A stretch of 64,000 nucleotides of DNA from Tritrichomonas musculus. Lineage: Eukaryota > Parabasalia > Tritrichomonadida > Tritrichomonadidae. This document shows positions 1 through 10,352 of the stretch, one piece after another. The stretch covers positions 3,658,001 through 3,722,000 of the forward strand of contig JAPFFF010000010.1 of assembly GCA_039105265.1 (NCBI GenBank), given 5' to 3'. The translations under genes were made by a program, and so were the position numbers. Below the pieces are notes generated by a model. It was not told where the DNA came from. It did no database searches and saw nothing but the letters and a program-made list of their open reading frames with translations. Positions within the stretch are counted from its first letter, which is position 1; each line of letters begins with the position of its first letter.

Positions 1-2
1 AA

Positions 3-1241
3 TATTTTGATTATTTTCGAGAAATGAAAAGCCGTCCTGATTTTGTTCCTTCAAGAAAACATATCTTATTATCAAATACCAACGAAATGTTCTTTTTAGC
101 ACTCCTATTCATTGATGAGCAATTCTACATCTCAAAATCAAATCATATCATATATGATGTTGATCAACTCAGAAATCTAATATTATATCATATGGCAACC
201 GATGAGCCTTTCCCTGGCCTATACAAAAAAAGCTGTATTGATGAAGATTCCTTAGAAAAAAGAAAGAGAGAGTACCAAGATGTTGTTTCAAAAATGAGTA
301 ATGAACTAAAACAGCAAATAATAAATGACGTTGTTGCACTCTCAATTGTTGTATCAAGCGAAAATTTCCAACCTTTTCCAGAGATAAAAAGAATGGGCAC
401 AAGTGCCTTCACATATTCAAAACTGCTTGATTCTTATAGGAAACTGAATCAGCCATACATCAATAGTCAAATCATGCTCAATCAAGATGACACAAAAGAA
501 TTCAATCCATTGATTGTCAACGGCGTCTTTAATCTTTCTTCTTTCAGAAAAATAATGAATTTATTCCTTGGCACATACTTTAACAAGCAAAACCACCCAG
601 ATAAAGACAAGCAAGAAGATCTGCCACTTAATGAAAATGAAAACACAACTGAAATTGAAAATAATGAAAAAGTTGAGCATTCAAATGAAGTCGTTGACGA
701 TGAAGATGATGTTGCAAACTATTCAGAGCAGGCACAACAACTTTTTAGAGTTTTCAACTTCACTTGGCAACTCTACACAAACCGTTGTTTGTCATGGTCT
801 TTTCAATATCAATTCAAAAAATCGCCACCTTTGAAAACAGCCTTGCAATTGATGCACGAAGAAGGATTGGATGTTTTTGATACAGAAGGTTCTAAAGACG
901 TGACTGAGCCACTCTTTAAAAACTTCATCATCTATCCTGTCGAGGTTGTCGACATTCCATACTCTTTGTACAAGTTGAAAATTCCACCTTCTCCGATTTC
1001 TCGATTCTGGCCTCTTGGAGTGACAGATCCAGCCGATATTCCAATCCTCGATGTGAATGAAGTGAAGCTCTTATATAAAGAAGCAAAGAAGGAGATGAAT
1101 GGCGACAGACCAGAAAAAAATGTTTTTGGAAAAACTTATGAAATTGCTCGAAAACAGAATAATCAGCAGAGAAAAGTAAGAAGTCGGCAAGGTTTCAATA
1201 AAAGGTCAAGGTTTCCTGTTGGTAAAAAAGTTAAATATTGA
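3..1241 (+). CDS. Unrecognised protein, 3' part of a gene that probably starts before the window
   Basis: The first ATG is at 24 and gives 405 residues, but the frame is open from base 3 (reading YFDYFRE before that Met), so the true start probably lies upstream of the window. I do not recognise a family. The protein has an alpha-helical N-terminal half, an acidic low-complexity linker near residues 195-230 rich in Asn, Glu and Asp, then a conserved-looking hydrophobic and aromatic block (residues about 238-345) with Pro-rich loops, and a strongly basic C-terminal tail (residues about 375-405, many Arg and Lys), which would suit nucleic-acid binding or nuclear targeting. That role is inference. 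The stop is TGA at the end of the frame, about 120 bp before a tRNA gene on the same strand. Confidence 0.75.
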   Translation, partial: YFDYFREMKSRPDFVPSRKHILLSNTNEMFFLALLFIDEQFYISKSNHIIYDVDQLRNLILYHMATDEPFPGLYKKSCIDEDSLEKRKREYQDVVSKMSNELKQQIINDVVALSIVVSSENFQPFPEIKRMGTSAFTYSKLLDSYRKLNQPYINSQIMLNQDDTKEFNPLIVNGVFNLSSFRKIMNLFLGTYFNKQNHPDKDKQEDLPLNENENTTEIENNEKVEHSNEVVDDEDDVANYSEQAQQLFRVFNFTWQLYTNRCLSWSFQYQFKKSPPLKTALQLMHEEGLDVFDTEGSKDVTEPLFKNFIIYPVEVVDIPYSLYKLKIPPSPISRFWPLGVTDPADIPILDVNEVKLLYKEAKKEMNGDRPEKNVFGKTYEIARKQNNQQRKVRSRQGFNKRSRFPVGKKVKY

Positions 1242-1362
1242 TAGTTTGTAATTTTCATTTTATAAAGGAAAAACCTTTTATATTATCTTAATAATACAAA
1301 AAAAATTAATAAAAATTTAGTTAAAAAAAGTTTTAATTGTATCCTGTCATAGTGTGCATGAA

Positions 1363-1435
1363 TGCAATGTAGAACAAGAGGTAGTTTGTGATGCTCATAA
1401 CTTCAAGGTTGATGGTTCGAATCCATCCATTGCAC
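1363..1435 (+). tRNA. tRNA with CAT anticodon (Met-type)
   Basis: A full cloverleaf can be drawn by eye. The acceptor stem TGCAATG/CATTGCA pairs in all 7 positions. The D arm is GAAC/GTTT with an 8-nt loop containing GG. The anticodon loop is CTCATAA (anticodon CAT at 1396-1398), the variable loop has 5 nt, and the T arm is GATGG/CCATC with loop TTCGAAT. The B box GGTTCGAATCC (1414-1424) matches the pol III consensus, an A-box-like stretch begins at 1370, and a run of seven or more T follows at once, as a pol III terminator. Oddities are a T-A first pair, a C at the discriminator position and one T-T mismatch in the anticodon stem, so a decaying or unusual copy is possible. Confidence 0.85.
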
Positions 1436-1454
1436 TTTTTTTGCTATTTTTTAT

Positions 1455-1565
1455 TTAAATGAATAGTTTTAGTTCTGGGCAATATTGCTCATGGATCAAA
1501 TATTTGATCTGGTCTTCTATCTTTTCTTTCAGCTCTTTATTCAAAGCCGCATTAGAACTGTTCTC
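1455..1565 (-). pseudogene. Possible remnant of a coiled-coil protein gene
   Basis: On the minus strand 36 codons read as a Glu/Lys-rich helical peptide ending at TAA (1455-1457), with a composition unlike the flanking AT-rich spacer. The frame is closed upstream by an in-frame TGA at 1566-1568, beyond which similar coding-like sequence continues for about 13 codons. No start codon is seen. It could be the tail of a dead host gene or chance; there is no family match I can name. The rest of the 1436-1824 spacer shows nothing else. Confidence 0.25.
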
Positions 1566-1824
1566 TCAATTTTGAAGAGATTCCTTTGAATTTGATGTTT
1601 CTTCTTGAAAAAATCAAATGTTTAATTATGATTACCATGACCTGTAATCAAAAATCTTATTAATGAATTAACACCAAATATTGAATATAATCTTCTCAAC
1701 ATCTCTCTATTTATTTAAGTACGAAAATGTGAAATCCAAATGAAATTCTCATTATCAATCAAATGATAAATATCGTAATTAAAAAAAAAAATATATAAAT
1801 AATGTGAGTTTAATGTTTATGCTT

Positions 1825-4800
1825 TTAAAGAGCAAGGTTGTCTCCATCATCCTGACTTTCACTTTGAGAACTATTTTTCTTTTTGATAATGAAAACAACA
1901 GCAATTACGATAATTGCAACACCTGCAATGCATCCTATGACAATTCCTGCAATTTGCCCACCACTCAATTTACTTCCATTATTAGATTTCCCTCCTGGGC
2001 CTTCTTCTACAGCGTTTTTAAGGACAATTCTTTGATCTTCAGTTTCTTGTAAAGGATTATAAATGCAACTCCTCAAATTGAAGCCACAATTTCCATAATT
2101 AATTCTTTGAAGCCAGCTAACGCACATATTTTTTTCAAAGAGACCATTAATTAAAACATATTCTTTGTTTGAAACTGGCTTTTCATTGGAGATTTGGTTC
2201 AAAACGAGGCTACTTGGAGGATTATTAAAGGTTCCTTTGATAAATGTATTCCAATTGTTATTATTTAAATTAAAATCAATGATGTCAAAGTTCACAACAG
2301 CACCACTAAGAGTAACATTTTCAATGTTAATTGTTGATGTTTGAACAATTCTAATTGAATTCAAAACTGTTATATTAGATATTTTTGCATTTGCTTTTTT
2401 GGATGTTGAAATGCTTTTAACATTAAAGTTTGTTTCTTTTTGGTTGTTTTGTTTCTTGAGTGAAATTGATCCTTTGTCTTCCAAAAGAATCGAATCAAGA
2501 GTCAGTGTTTCAATTTCATCAGGAACAGTGATCTGAACAGAACCGTTAATTCTTGAATTACTAGTGAGACTAATCGATTTGGATTGTGAATTAGAATGCT
2601 GGATATTCAATTCACCTTCTCCATTGATTGAAAGATTAGCTTTCTCATCGCCAATTAAAACATTTACTTTTCCATGATCTGGCAAAATCAAATTCAAATT
2701 TCCTCCTTTATAATCAATCTCTGAATCATCATAAATTGGCTTAATGAATTGATCATAGGCAAGATCTGAATTGAATGCAATTCTTGATGATTCAATCTGG
2801 ATAACTTTATTTGTTCCTTTGCTTTCATTATACTTGTTAAATTCTTCTTTAAGTACTTTATCAACTTCATCTTCATTAGAATTATCTGGAACAGTTACAG
2901 TGATTATTATTTCAGGAACGTCCACATTAGGAAATGTTGGGGCTTCGGTATTTGTAGGCTCAATAGGATCAGTTTTAACGTTTGAAGAACTAGAAGAACC
3001 ATCATTATTAGTAGATTCATCTATTATGATCTTCGTTGGAGTAGCAGTATCAGCAGTTGAATCCTGTTCTAAACTTGAACTTGGTGAATCAAGAATTAAA
3101 GTTTTGTTTACTTGTTTTTCACAAAATGTGTCCTTTTCATAATCAATTGGAACTTCTATATATTCCAGAGCATTGCAATCAAGAAATATATATTTACCAA
3201 TTTCTGGTTCTTTGGTCCCAAAAAATTTGACTGAAGATAAAAGGGAACATTTATAAAATGCATATTTTCCAATTGATGTAATTGAAGAAGGAATATTCAA
3301 AGAAAGAATACTGCTGCAATTTTTGAATGCATTGTAGCTAATCGTCTCCAAACCATGATTCATTTCTAAATAAGTAATCTGATAACAATTTTCGAATGCA
3401 CTGTAGTCAATAAAAGTGACTGAAGATGGAATAATCAAAGAAGTTATTCCAAAGCAATCTGAAAACGCAGTGTTTGGAATCTTTGTCAAACTGCTACTAA
3501 TTTCCAAAGAGGTCAATCCTGAGCATTCTTGGAAAGTAGAACTTCCAATTGAAGTTACTGAAGAAGGAATTACTAAAGAAGTTATTCCTTTACAACCAAG
3601 AAATGCTTGATATCCAATTGAAGTTACTGAAGAAGGAATTACTAAAGAAGTTATTCCTTTACAACTTTGAAATGCTTGAAATCCAATTGAAGTTACTGAA
3701 GAAGGAATTGTTATAGAAGTTATTTCGAAATGCCATATAAATGCAGCATTTGGAATTGATGTAAGGTTATCATGCAAAATACAATTGCCTGTTTTACTCA
3801 TTGGAACCAGCTCTAATATTGTGAAATTTTTAGTGTAGAGTAAACCATCAAAAGATGAATATATTTTATTGTCTTTTGATACATTAAATGAATTCAGTTT
3901 GTCAAGGTAACTAAATGATAGTTCTCCAATAGATTCTAAGTCACTACCTATATATATGGATTCTAAGCTTTGATCATAGGAAAATGTAGAAGCTCCAATT
4001 GATACAACTGAATCAGGTATAATGAATGACTTTAATGAATGACAACCTGAAAAACATCTATTTCCAAAAGATTTAACGCCATTAGCAATAGATACAGAAG
4101 TTAGATCTGAACAATCTAAAAAGGCATCATCTCTAATCTCTTTTACGCTACTAGGAATGATAATTGATTTAATATTGTATTTAGAAAAGGAAGCATTATT
4201 TATATAAGTCACTCCATTTCCCAAGATTACAGACTTTGTTCTATAACTATTTTCGAAAATTTCATGAAAATTGGTAACACAGTAATCATTATTAATCTCT
4301 ATTGTCGCAAGAGATTTGCAAGTACTGAATGCTTCTTTTCCAATGTCACTAACGCTGCTCGGAATAGATATAGATTCAAGTGAAATGCAGCAGTCAAAGG
4401 CATATTCCCCAAATGAAATTGTATTACTTGGTATATGTATTGATGTCAAATTATAACATCCGCTGAATGTACGATCTGGTATCTTATTCACTTTCTCTGG
4501 TATAAAAATAGAGGTCAAACTACGGCAATCATAAAAGGCACCTTTTTCAATTGTTTCAAGATTATCATGTAAAGTAATGTTTCCAACAATTCCTCGAGGA
4601 ATTCCTATGATCATAGTGAATTCTTTGTTATAAAGAATTTTATTAAAAGAAGCGAAATTTGGATTATTTTCTGAAACTTCGATAACAGTCATTGAATCGC
4701 AGTCTGAAAAAGCATGGGTTCCAATTTGATTGACGCTATCAGGAATAATAATACTTTTCAATGAGTTGCAATCGTAAAAGGATTTTTCGCCGATATTAGT

Positions 4801-5826
4801 AACACCATCAGGTATAATTATTGATTCAAGGTATTTGCATTGATAAAAGGCGTATTTTGAAATAGTTATTACATTATCTGGTATCGTATAATTATTATCT
4901 TTTATCATAGGGGGATACTTTATTAAGCTGGATCCATTTTTTAAAAATAAAATGCCATTTAAAGACTTATAATAATCATTATTTTCGCTAATATTAATTG
5001 ATTCTAAATTTTGACATTGGTGAAAGGCACCAGTTTCTATTGTTTTTACTTTGTCAGGAATAGTAACTGTAGTTAAACTAGAACATGATATAAATGCATT
5101 TTCTCCAATATAAGTTATATTCTCTGGAATTATAATAGATTTTAGACTACTGCAGAAAGAGAAAGCTAATGCACCAATCGAAGTAACACTGCCAAAATTT
5201 ATTGTTGTAAGTGCCACGCAACTTTGAAAAGCATACTCAGGAATTGAAGTAATTGGGCCACTAATTGTTACATTTTTTATATTTTTTAATGTGAAAATTT
5301 GTCTGAAATTTTTGAGACAGTAATAACTTTTAATCTCGACTGATTGAAGAGAATCTGAATAAGAAAATGCGCTATTTCCAATATATTTTACAGTTGATGG
5401 GATAGTTATATGATCATAAAATGGATTTGATGAAAAAGCTGTTGATCCAATTGAAATTAATCCTTCAGGTAAAGAAATAGAGGTAGTACTACTGCCACCA
5501 AATGCTTGATTTCCAATAGATGTTACACCTGTTTGTATAATTATATGTTTTATTTGGAATCTCCATTTATACCAGGGAGGATCTTCACCATGATTATAAT
5601 CAGTCATTTTGCCAGTTCCTGAAATCGTTATGGTACCTGTGGCACTCTTAAATGAATATGTCAAATTTGTGCCACATGTGCCATCACGATCAATTAAAGT
5701 TCTTCGTCTATTATTTTCGAAATCCTTTGCGAAGCAAGGTTTTTGTTTGTCGTTAGAATTTGATGAAAGAGATGAGCAAGCAACGGATTTAGAATAAATC
5801 AAGATAGACCCTAAAAGGAAGAGCAT
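1825..5826 (-). CDS. BspA-like leucine-rich-repeat surface protein
   Basis: A 1333-residue type I membrane protein. It begins with a hydrophobic signal peptide (residues 1-17, ending near SVACSS). About 35 TpLRR/LRR_5 repeats follow, spanning roughly residues 85-890; each has about 23 residues with a core like SLTSIxIPSSVTSIGxxAFxxC. A Thr/Ser/Glu-rich linker leads to a second beta-rich region (about 1000-1240). A Gly/Ile/Val transmembrane helix (about 1293-1316) and a short basic then acidic tail complete it. Trichomonad BspA-like proteins form a very large family of surface proteins implicated in binding host cells or bacteria; that role is family knowledge. The ATG at 5824-5826 gives the signal peptide directly, and an Initiator-like TCATTATT sits about 25 nt upstream. 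It is flanked by spacer and mobile-element DNA, with no partner gene. Confidence 0.93.
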   Translation of the reverse strand: MLFLLGSILIYSKSVACSSLSSNSNDKQKPCFAKDFENNRRRTLIDRDGTCGTNLTYSFKSATGTITISGTGKMTDYNHGEDPPWYKWRFQIKHIIIQTGVTSIGNQAFGGSSTTSISLPEGLISIGSTAFSSNPFYDHITIPSTVKYIGNSAFSYSDSLQSVEIKSYYCLKNFRQIFTLKNIKNVTISGPITSIPEYAFQSCVALTTINFGSVTSIGALAFSFCSSLKSIIIPENITYIGENAFISCSSLTTVTIPDKVKTIETGAFHQCQNLESINISENNDYYKSLNGILFLKNGSSLIKYPPMIKDNNYTIPDNVITISKYAFYQCKYLESIIIPDGVTNIGEKSFYDCNSLKSIIIPDSVNQIGTHAFSDCDSMTVIEVSENNPNFASFNKILYNKEFTMIIGIPRGIVGNITLHDNLETIEKGAFYDCRSLTSIFIPEKVNKIPDRTFSGCYNLTSIHIPSNTISFGEYAFDCCISLESISIPSSVSDIGKEAFSTCKSLATIEINNDYCVTNFHEIFENSYRTKSVILGNGVTYINNASFSKYNIKSIIIPSSVKEIRDDAFLDCSDLTSVSIANGVKSFGNRCFSGCHSLKSFIIPDSVVSIGASTFSYDQSLESIYIGSDLESIGELSFSYLDKLNSFNVSKDNKIYSSFDGLLYTKNFTILELVPMSKTGNCILHDNLTSIPNAAFIWHFEITSITIPSSVTSIGFQAFQSCKGITSLVIPSSVTSIGYQAFLGCKGITSLVIPSSVTSIGSSTFQECSGLTSLEISSSLTKIPNTAFSDCFGITSLIIPSSVTFIDYSAFENCYQITYLEMNHGLETISYNAFKNCSSILSLNIPSSITSIGKYAFYKCSLLSSVKFFGTKEPEIGKYIFLDCNALEYIEVPIDYEKDTFCEKQVNKTLILDSPSSSLEQDSTADTATPTKIIIDESTNNDGSSSSSNVKTDPIEPTNTEAPTFPNVDVPEIIITVTVPDNSNEDEVDKVLKEEFNKYNESKGTNKVIQIESSRIAFNSDLAYDQFIKPIYDDSEIDYKGGNLNLILPDHGKVNVLIGDEKANLSINGEGELNIQHSNSQSKSISLTSNSRINGSVQITVPDEIETLTLDSILLEDKGSISLKKQNNQKETNFNVKSISTSKKANAKISNITVLNSIRIVQTSTINIENVTLSGAVVNFDIIDFNLNNNNWNTFIKGTFNNPPSSLVLNQISNEKPVSNKEYVLINGLFEKNMCVSWLQRINYGNCGFNLRSCIYNPLQETEDQRIVLKNAVEEGPGGKSNNGSKLSGGQIAGIVIGCIAGVAIIVIAVVFIIKKKNSSQSESQDDGDNLAL
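3546..3725 (-). repeat. 69-bp in-frame LRR tandem repeat within the BspA-like gene
   Basis: Three consecutive copies of a 69-bp unit (23 codons, exactly one TpLRR) begin at 3546, 3615 and 3684 and share the core ccaattgaagttactgaaga. They are much closer to one another than to the other LRRs in the gene, pointing to recent duplication of single repeats. Confidence 0.85.
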
Positions 5827-6759
5827 TTAGTAAATTTGAATTATAAAAAATAATGAATATTCATATCATTTTTATTTGAATTGATAATTTTATCTGAAAG
5901 TGATATGAACGCATAAAAATAAACAATTCAATTTTCAACCATTGGTTTGAACTATCAGATATTAATTAATAAAACAAATATTTGTGCTGAGTTATTAATA
6001 AACTTCTTTTTTTGATGATAAAATGCTGGCATGAAAAAATTTTATGAGATAAGATTGAATAAATTTTCTTTGTTTTTCGGAGAAATTTTTGAAATTTTTA
6101 TCATTTTTGCAGATAAAAAATTAAAAATGGCTTTTACATAAATTTAAAAACTTATAAAATATATTTAATTAGGTAAATCACCTTTAGTTTACAGGATATT
6201 TTTATATCAGTTTCATATAAAATTAACGATCGTAATTTCGGTTAAAACATCTCACATCAACTTTTAAATAATGTTAATCTTGATTGATAGAGACAAATGA
6301 AATATATAAGCTTGAGTATAAACAATATAAATTTTAAGTTAGTTTTACATTTATAAAATCAAATTATTGTGTCTTTCTAAAACCCAAAAAAAATGTGAAA
6401 ATTTATCTTGTTATATATAAAATATCATTATTCTTTAAAAATAATAAGAAATTGCTATTACTGAATTCCTAAAAATTTATTTTAGAATGTCTTAAAATCT
6501 TCAGAAAATGTGAAAAAAAAAAAAAGATGGAAATTTTGTCACAAATCCGTATTGAAATATTTTTAATTCAAATTGAGATTGAAGTTTTTCAAAAAAAATC
6601 ATGACAATTTAAATATGAAGAAATCATTCATGTTGTTTATTTTGACTTTCCAATAATATGAAAAACTTCAACATTTTTAATTTGCGGATAGAAAATTCAC
6701 TTTTTGAAAGAGAATATTAATCAAGCCTGTTGAAAATGTTGAATACTTAAAAAAATATA
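5827..6759. other. AT-rich spacer
   Basis: No coding region, RNA gene or clear repeat was seen in these 933 bp apart from A/T runs. The first 30 bp carry the presumed promoter of the BspA-like gene on the minus strand. Confidence 0.5.
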
Positions 6760-6763
6760 TTAA

Positions 6764-8618
6764 GGGTGCAGTTTGAACACATTTTTCTTACCGAATATTA
6801 GATCATCATTTTTTCTATTTATATGATTTTATTTATAAAAGTATATTAATTTATTAAACATTACTAAAAGTATGAAATAATTAATTATAATTGAAATAAT
6901 AATAAATTAAAAATTGAATTAATATTAGATTTTTCAAAGAAATAAAATTCAAATTTATTGAAAAAAAAATTCAATTAAATTGGAAAATAATTGATATTTC
7001 TCTTTAATTTATGAGAATTAACTTAAAAATAATAATTTTATATAATATATAAAGATCACAATAATTTATTTTCCAATATAAAATCAAAAAAACAAATTAA
7101 TGATTTTTCGCTTTAATAATTCTGAAAAAATAAAAATGATTTTAAGGGAATTTTTGAGTTGCACAAATATATATATATGTTCAAATATGTATATATGCTA
7201 TCAAAATTAATCTAAATAAATCACAGATTGAAAAAATCATTTTTATCTTTTTTAGATAAAAATGATCAAAAATGATATTAGACAACTATAATATTTTTAT
7301 TATTTTTTCAAAAAATTGTTCTATCAGATTTTTAAACAACTCATATAATAACTATAGAAAGATAATTGCAGCTCATTGTTAAAAATCTAATGTGTACATG
7401 TTTTTTTAAAATGCTCGAAAAATCATATACTTTTCAGATCTATGTAGTCGTTCAATTGTAATCCAAGATCTATTTCATTATTTTTTTCTGAATATATATA
7501 TAGATATCTATAACTTGATAGAACGATTTCTGGAATTTTTTGAATTCACATAAAATCGATCTGAATATTATAAGTGTCACGTTGTCATATTATACCTCAG
7601 TATTTTTTTTTTTTAGTTTTGGAAAGATGTTGTTCACACAAGTGTATTAGTTTCAATGAACAAAAAAGAGAAAAAAACTGAAAAACTGCATTTTGCAGTC
7701 CAAAAAAGTAAACTTTTTCAATGAAATTTTTACTCAAAAACATAATTTTTTATCAGTAGCTTTAGTTAAAAATTGCCATGGATATAGCCAAGGAGTAATT
7801 AAATAATAAAATATCATTGGCAAACTAAGTTTGCATTTGAAATCAAGATTTTGAAATAGATATCATTGAACCAAAAACGTCTGTATTTTTCATTTTAAAA
7901 TCACATTGGAGTCTAAAGTATATTTGATCTCTTCAAATCTGTATTTTTTGATTTCCATATATAGAAAAAGGAAACTTTTTAAAAAATGGTGCTATTTTTT
8001 AAAAAAGAAAACGGCCAAATGATATTTATCTTCGTTTTAAGGATAAAGTTTCTTAATTATTTAACAAACTAAATGGAAAAATTGTACAGAAATATATTTA
8101 TCAAATTTTCATAAATTAGTAACAGTTTTTTATTAGAATATTTTTATTTATTTCGTGTTAAATAGTTATTCAAATTTTTCAATTCTGATTTTATAATAAA
8201 AAATTTTAATTTTATTTTAATTTTTTTTCCGGGGTTATTGTTCCGGGGTTATTATTCAGGGCATATTGTCCGGGTTGGTTGTTCTTGCAAAATATTCAAT
8301 ATCAATTTATTTATCAATAAAATTATTAATTCATTGTAGAAAAAAATTATAACTTTTTTTTTAAAAAAAAGAAAATAACATTTTTATGAATTGTATTATT
8401 TTTTTAAATAAGAAATTTATATTTTTAACTAATTTAAAAATTAAAGAAAAAGTTGTTTTTACTTTCAATTTAATAATTTTAATTTTTATTTGGATTAAAT
8501 AATATTATCATATTACCAATTATATATTAATATTATAAAAAATATTATAAATAATATATTCTTATATTGTCATGATATATTCCATTTTGATTGAGAAAAA
8601 AATAGTTAAACTGCACCC
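6764..8618. mobile_element. TTAA-flanked non-autonomous DNA transposon, about 1.86 kb
   Basis: The two ends are inverted: GGGTGCAGTTTGAAC at 6764 and the complement of GGGTGCAGTTTAAC ending at 8618, with weaker similarity for about 12 more bases. Both sides are bounded by TTAA (6760-6763 and 8619-8622), the target duplication used by the piggyBac and Kolobok superfamilies. The interior is AT-rich with no transposase frame, so it is non-autonomous or fully decayed. A perfect 13-bp hairpin lies at 7236-7266 and a GC-rich short tandem repeat at 8229-8283. A second element with a similar end starts at 46683. The superfamily is inference from the TTAA alone. Confidence 0.65.
8229..8283. repeat. 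14-bp imperfect GC-rich tandem repeat
   Basis: About four copies of a 13-14-bp unit (first copy CCGGGGTTATTGTT at 8229, second at 8243, weaker ones at 8257 and 8270) lie inside otherwise very AT-rich DNA, near the right end of the TTAA-flanked element. The two first copies differ at one position. Confidence 0.75.
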
Positions 8619-8823
8619 TTAAATAATTTTTGTGAATAAAAGAGGAGGGTGAACCAAAAAAATTTATTGAAAAAGTTTATTTTAAAAATAATGATATCTT
8701 CTTAAATAAAGAATAATAACTTTATTTTCTTAATCATTGAATTGTATTTAATTGTATTATAAATATAGTATTTATTTAAATTTCTTAAATAAGATATTTT
8801 CTAAAATCTTTAAAATTATAATA

Positions 8824-9596
8824 GAGGGTTTTCCAAAAAAAAAAAGCTTGCTCAAAAATTACCTTTTTTCCGAAAACTCAACAATAATAAGAAATTCTTT
8901 TTTTTCCAAAAACAGGCTGGTTTTCGGAAAATGTTTTTTTTCGGAAAATCCAATTTTTTTGAGAATTTTTTTTTTTCATTTAAGCATGAGTAGCTACTCA
9001 TGCTTTTTTTTAAAAAAATGTTTTTTTATTTATCTACTATGTATATTTGTTTCTACTGTTTATATATGATTGTGTTGTTATATAATTATTCAATATATAT
9101 TGAATAATAATCAAAAAATAATGTATACCCACGAATCTCTACAAAAATTTTTATAAAGTTAACAAATTCAAACCTCATCAAAAATTAAATTAAATTATAA
9201 AAGATGGGAATCAGCTAAACATGTAGATTAGTTTCTGCCTTTCTATACGATATAAATATTTATAAGCATAAATTGCAGAATATAGTTGATATAACATTAT
9301 CATAATTATAGATTTTATTTTTGGTATCTCAATTATAGCTAGTTTTTGTTTTATTGTAATGTCATAAATTTATTTACCACTTATACTTTTTTTTACTAAT
9401 AAAATAATTTTTTTTGCATAAAAAATCTCATTTTTCGTTAAAATCCCATTTTTTTAGCATAAAAGTTCGAGATAGGCAAAAAATAAAAATTTCGGAAAAC
9501 AGACCAATTTTTGGAAAAAAAAGAATTTCCTATTATCATCGAGTTTTCGGAAAAAAGATTAGTTTTGAACAAGCTTTTTTTTTTTGGAAAACCCTC
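8824..9596. mobile_element. Nested 773-bp MITE-like element
   Basis: Ends are GAGGGTTTTCC (8824) and GGAAAACCCTC (ending 9596), and inverted similarity continues, imperfectly, for about 125 bp inward on each side. The element is flanked by TAATA on both sides (8819-8823 and 9597-9601); a TA duplication of mariner type extended by chance is the alternative reading. There is no transposase. It lies wholly within the 8641-10500 element, so it inserted later, although its own arms look more diverged than the outer ends. Confidence 0.7.
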
Positions 9597-10207
9597 TAAT
9601 ATTTTGAATGAAGTTAAAACGTCAGCAATCATCAATTATTATATGAAATGTATTTGTTTATGGCTTTTTTATGCGATTCTGAAAACATTTTTATACTTTT
9701 TCTAACCATTTAGGAAAAAATATGATTTTTGTTATGAAAATTCAAAATAATTAGAATTTTTGATCCAAAAATCATAAATAAAGCATATATTTAGGCAATG
9801 AATTAAAATATGAAACCATATTATACAATTCTCAATAAAAAAATAAACTTATATTTTATTTTATCAAAGTTTTTTTAGTTGTTTTTATTTTTGAGATTTT
9901 ATTTACAGATATCTAAATAAATACAAAATATATTTTGATTTTTATTCATAAATTATTGTTTTATAATAGTTATGAATTTAATATAATTGATATAAACTAT
10001 TTTGTGATTTTGGGAAATATTTTCAATGTGATATACTAATTTTATATAAATCAAATTGATATATAATACAAGCATATATAAATAATTATATATTAAAATA
10101 ATTATAAATTATCTTTCAATAAATGTTGGGATATTTATTATTTCCAGCAAATCTTTGATATAATAAATTTTGAGAATAGTTTATATCAATTTAGAAATAT
10201 AAAAAAT

Positions 10208-10352
10208 ATTTCAATACTACAAATTGAGAAAAAACACGATTTCAATACTTTTAATTGAGAGAAAACACGATTTCAATACTTATAAATTGAGAAAAAACAC
10301 GATTTCAATACTTTTAATTGAGAGAAAACACGATTTCAATACTAAAATTTGA
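10208..10352. repeat. 31-bp tandem repeat with alternating subtypes
   Basis: Four units of 31-32 bp and a partial fifth, all beginning ATTTCAATACT. Two subtypes alternate: copies 1 and 3 carry a TTGAGAAAAAACACG half and copies 2 and 4 carry TTGAGAGAAAACACG. The array lies about 135 bp inside the right end of the 8641-10500 transposon, where hAT-like elements often have subterminal transposase-binding repeats. It has no spacers, so it is not a CRISPR array. Confidence 0.9.

Noticed and set aside
7236-7266. Perfect 13-bp stem with T5 loop as a terminator or RNA gene
   Set aside because: Pure AT hairpin in a region where such pairings are expected by chance, with no promoter or neighbouring gene.
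10208-10352. CRISPR-like array
   Set aside because: The 31-bp units abut directly, with no unique spacers, and the genome is eukaryotic; it is a tandem repeat in a transposon.
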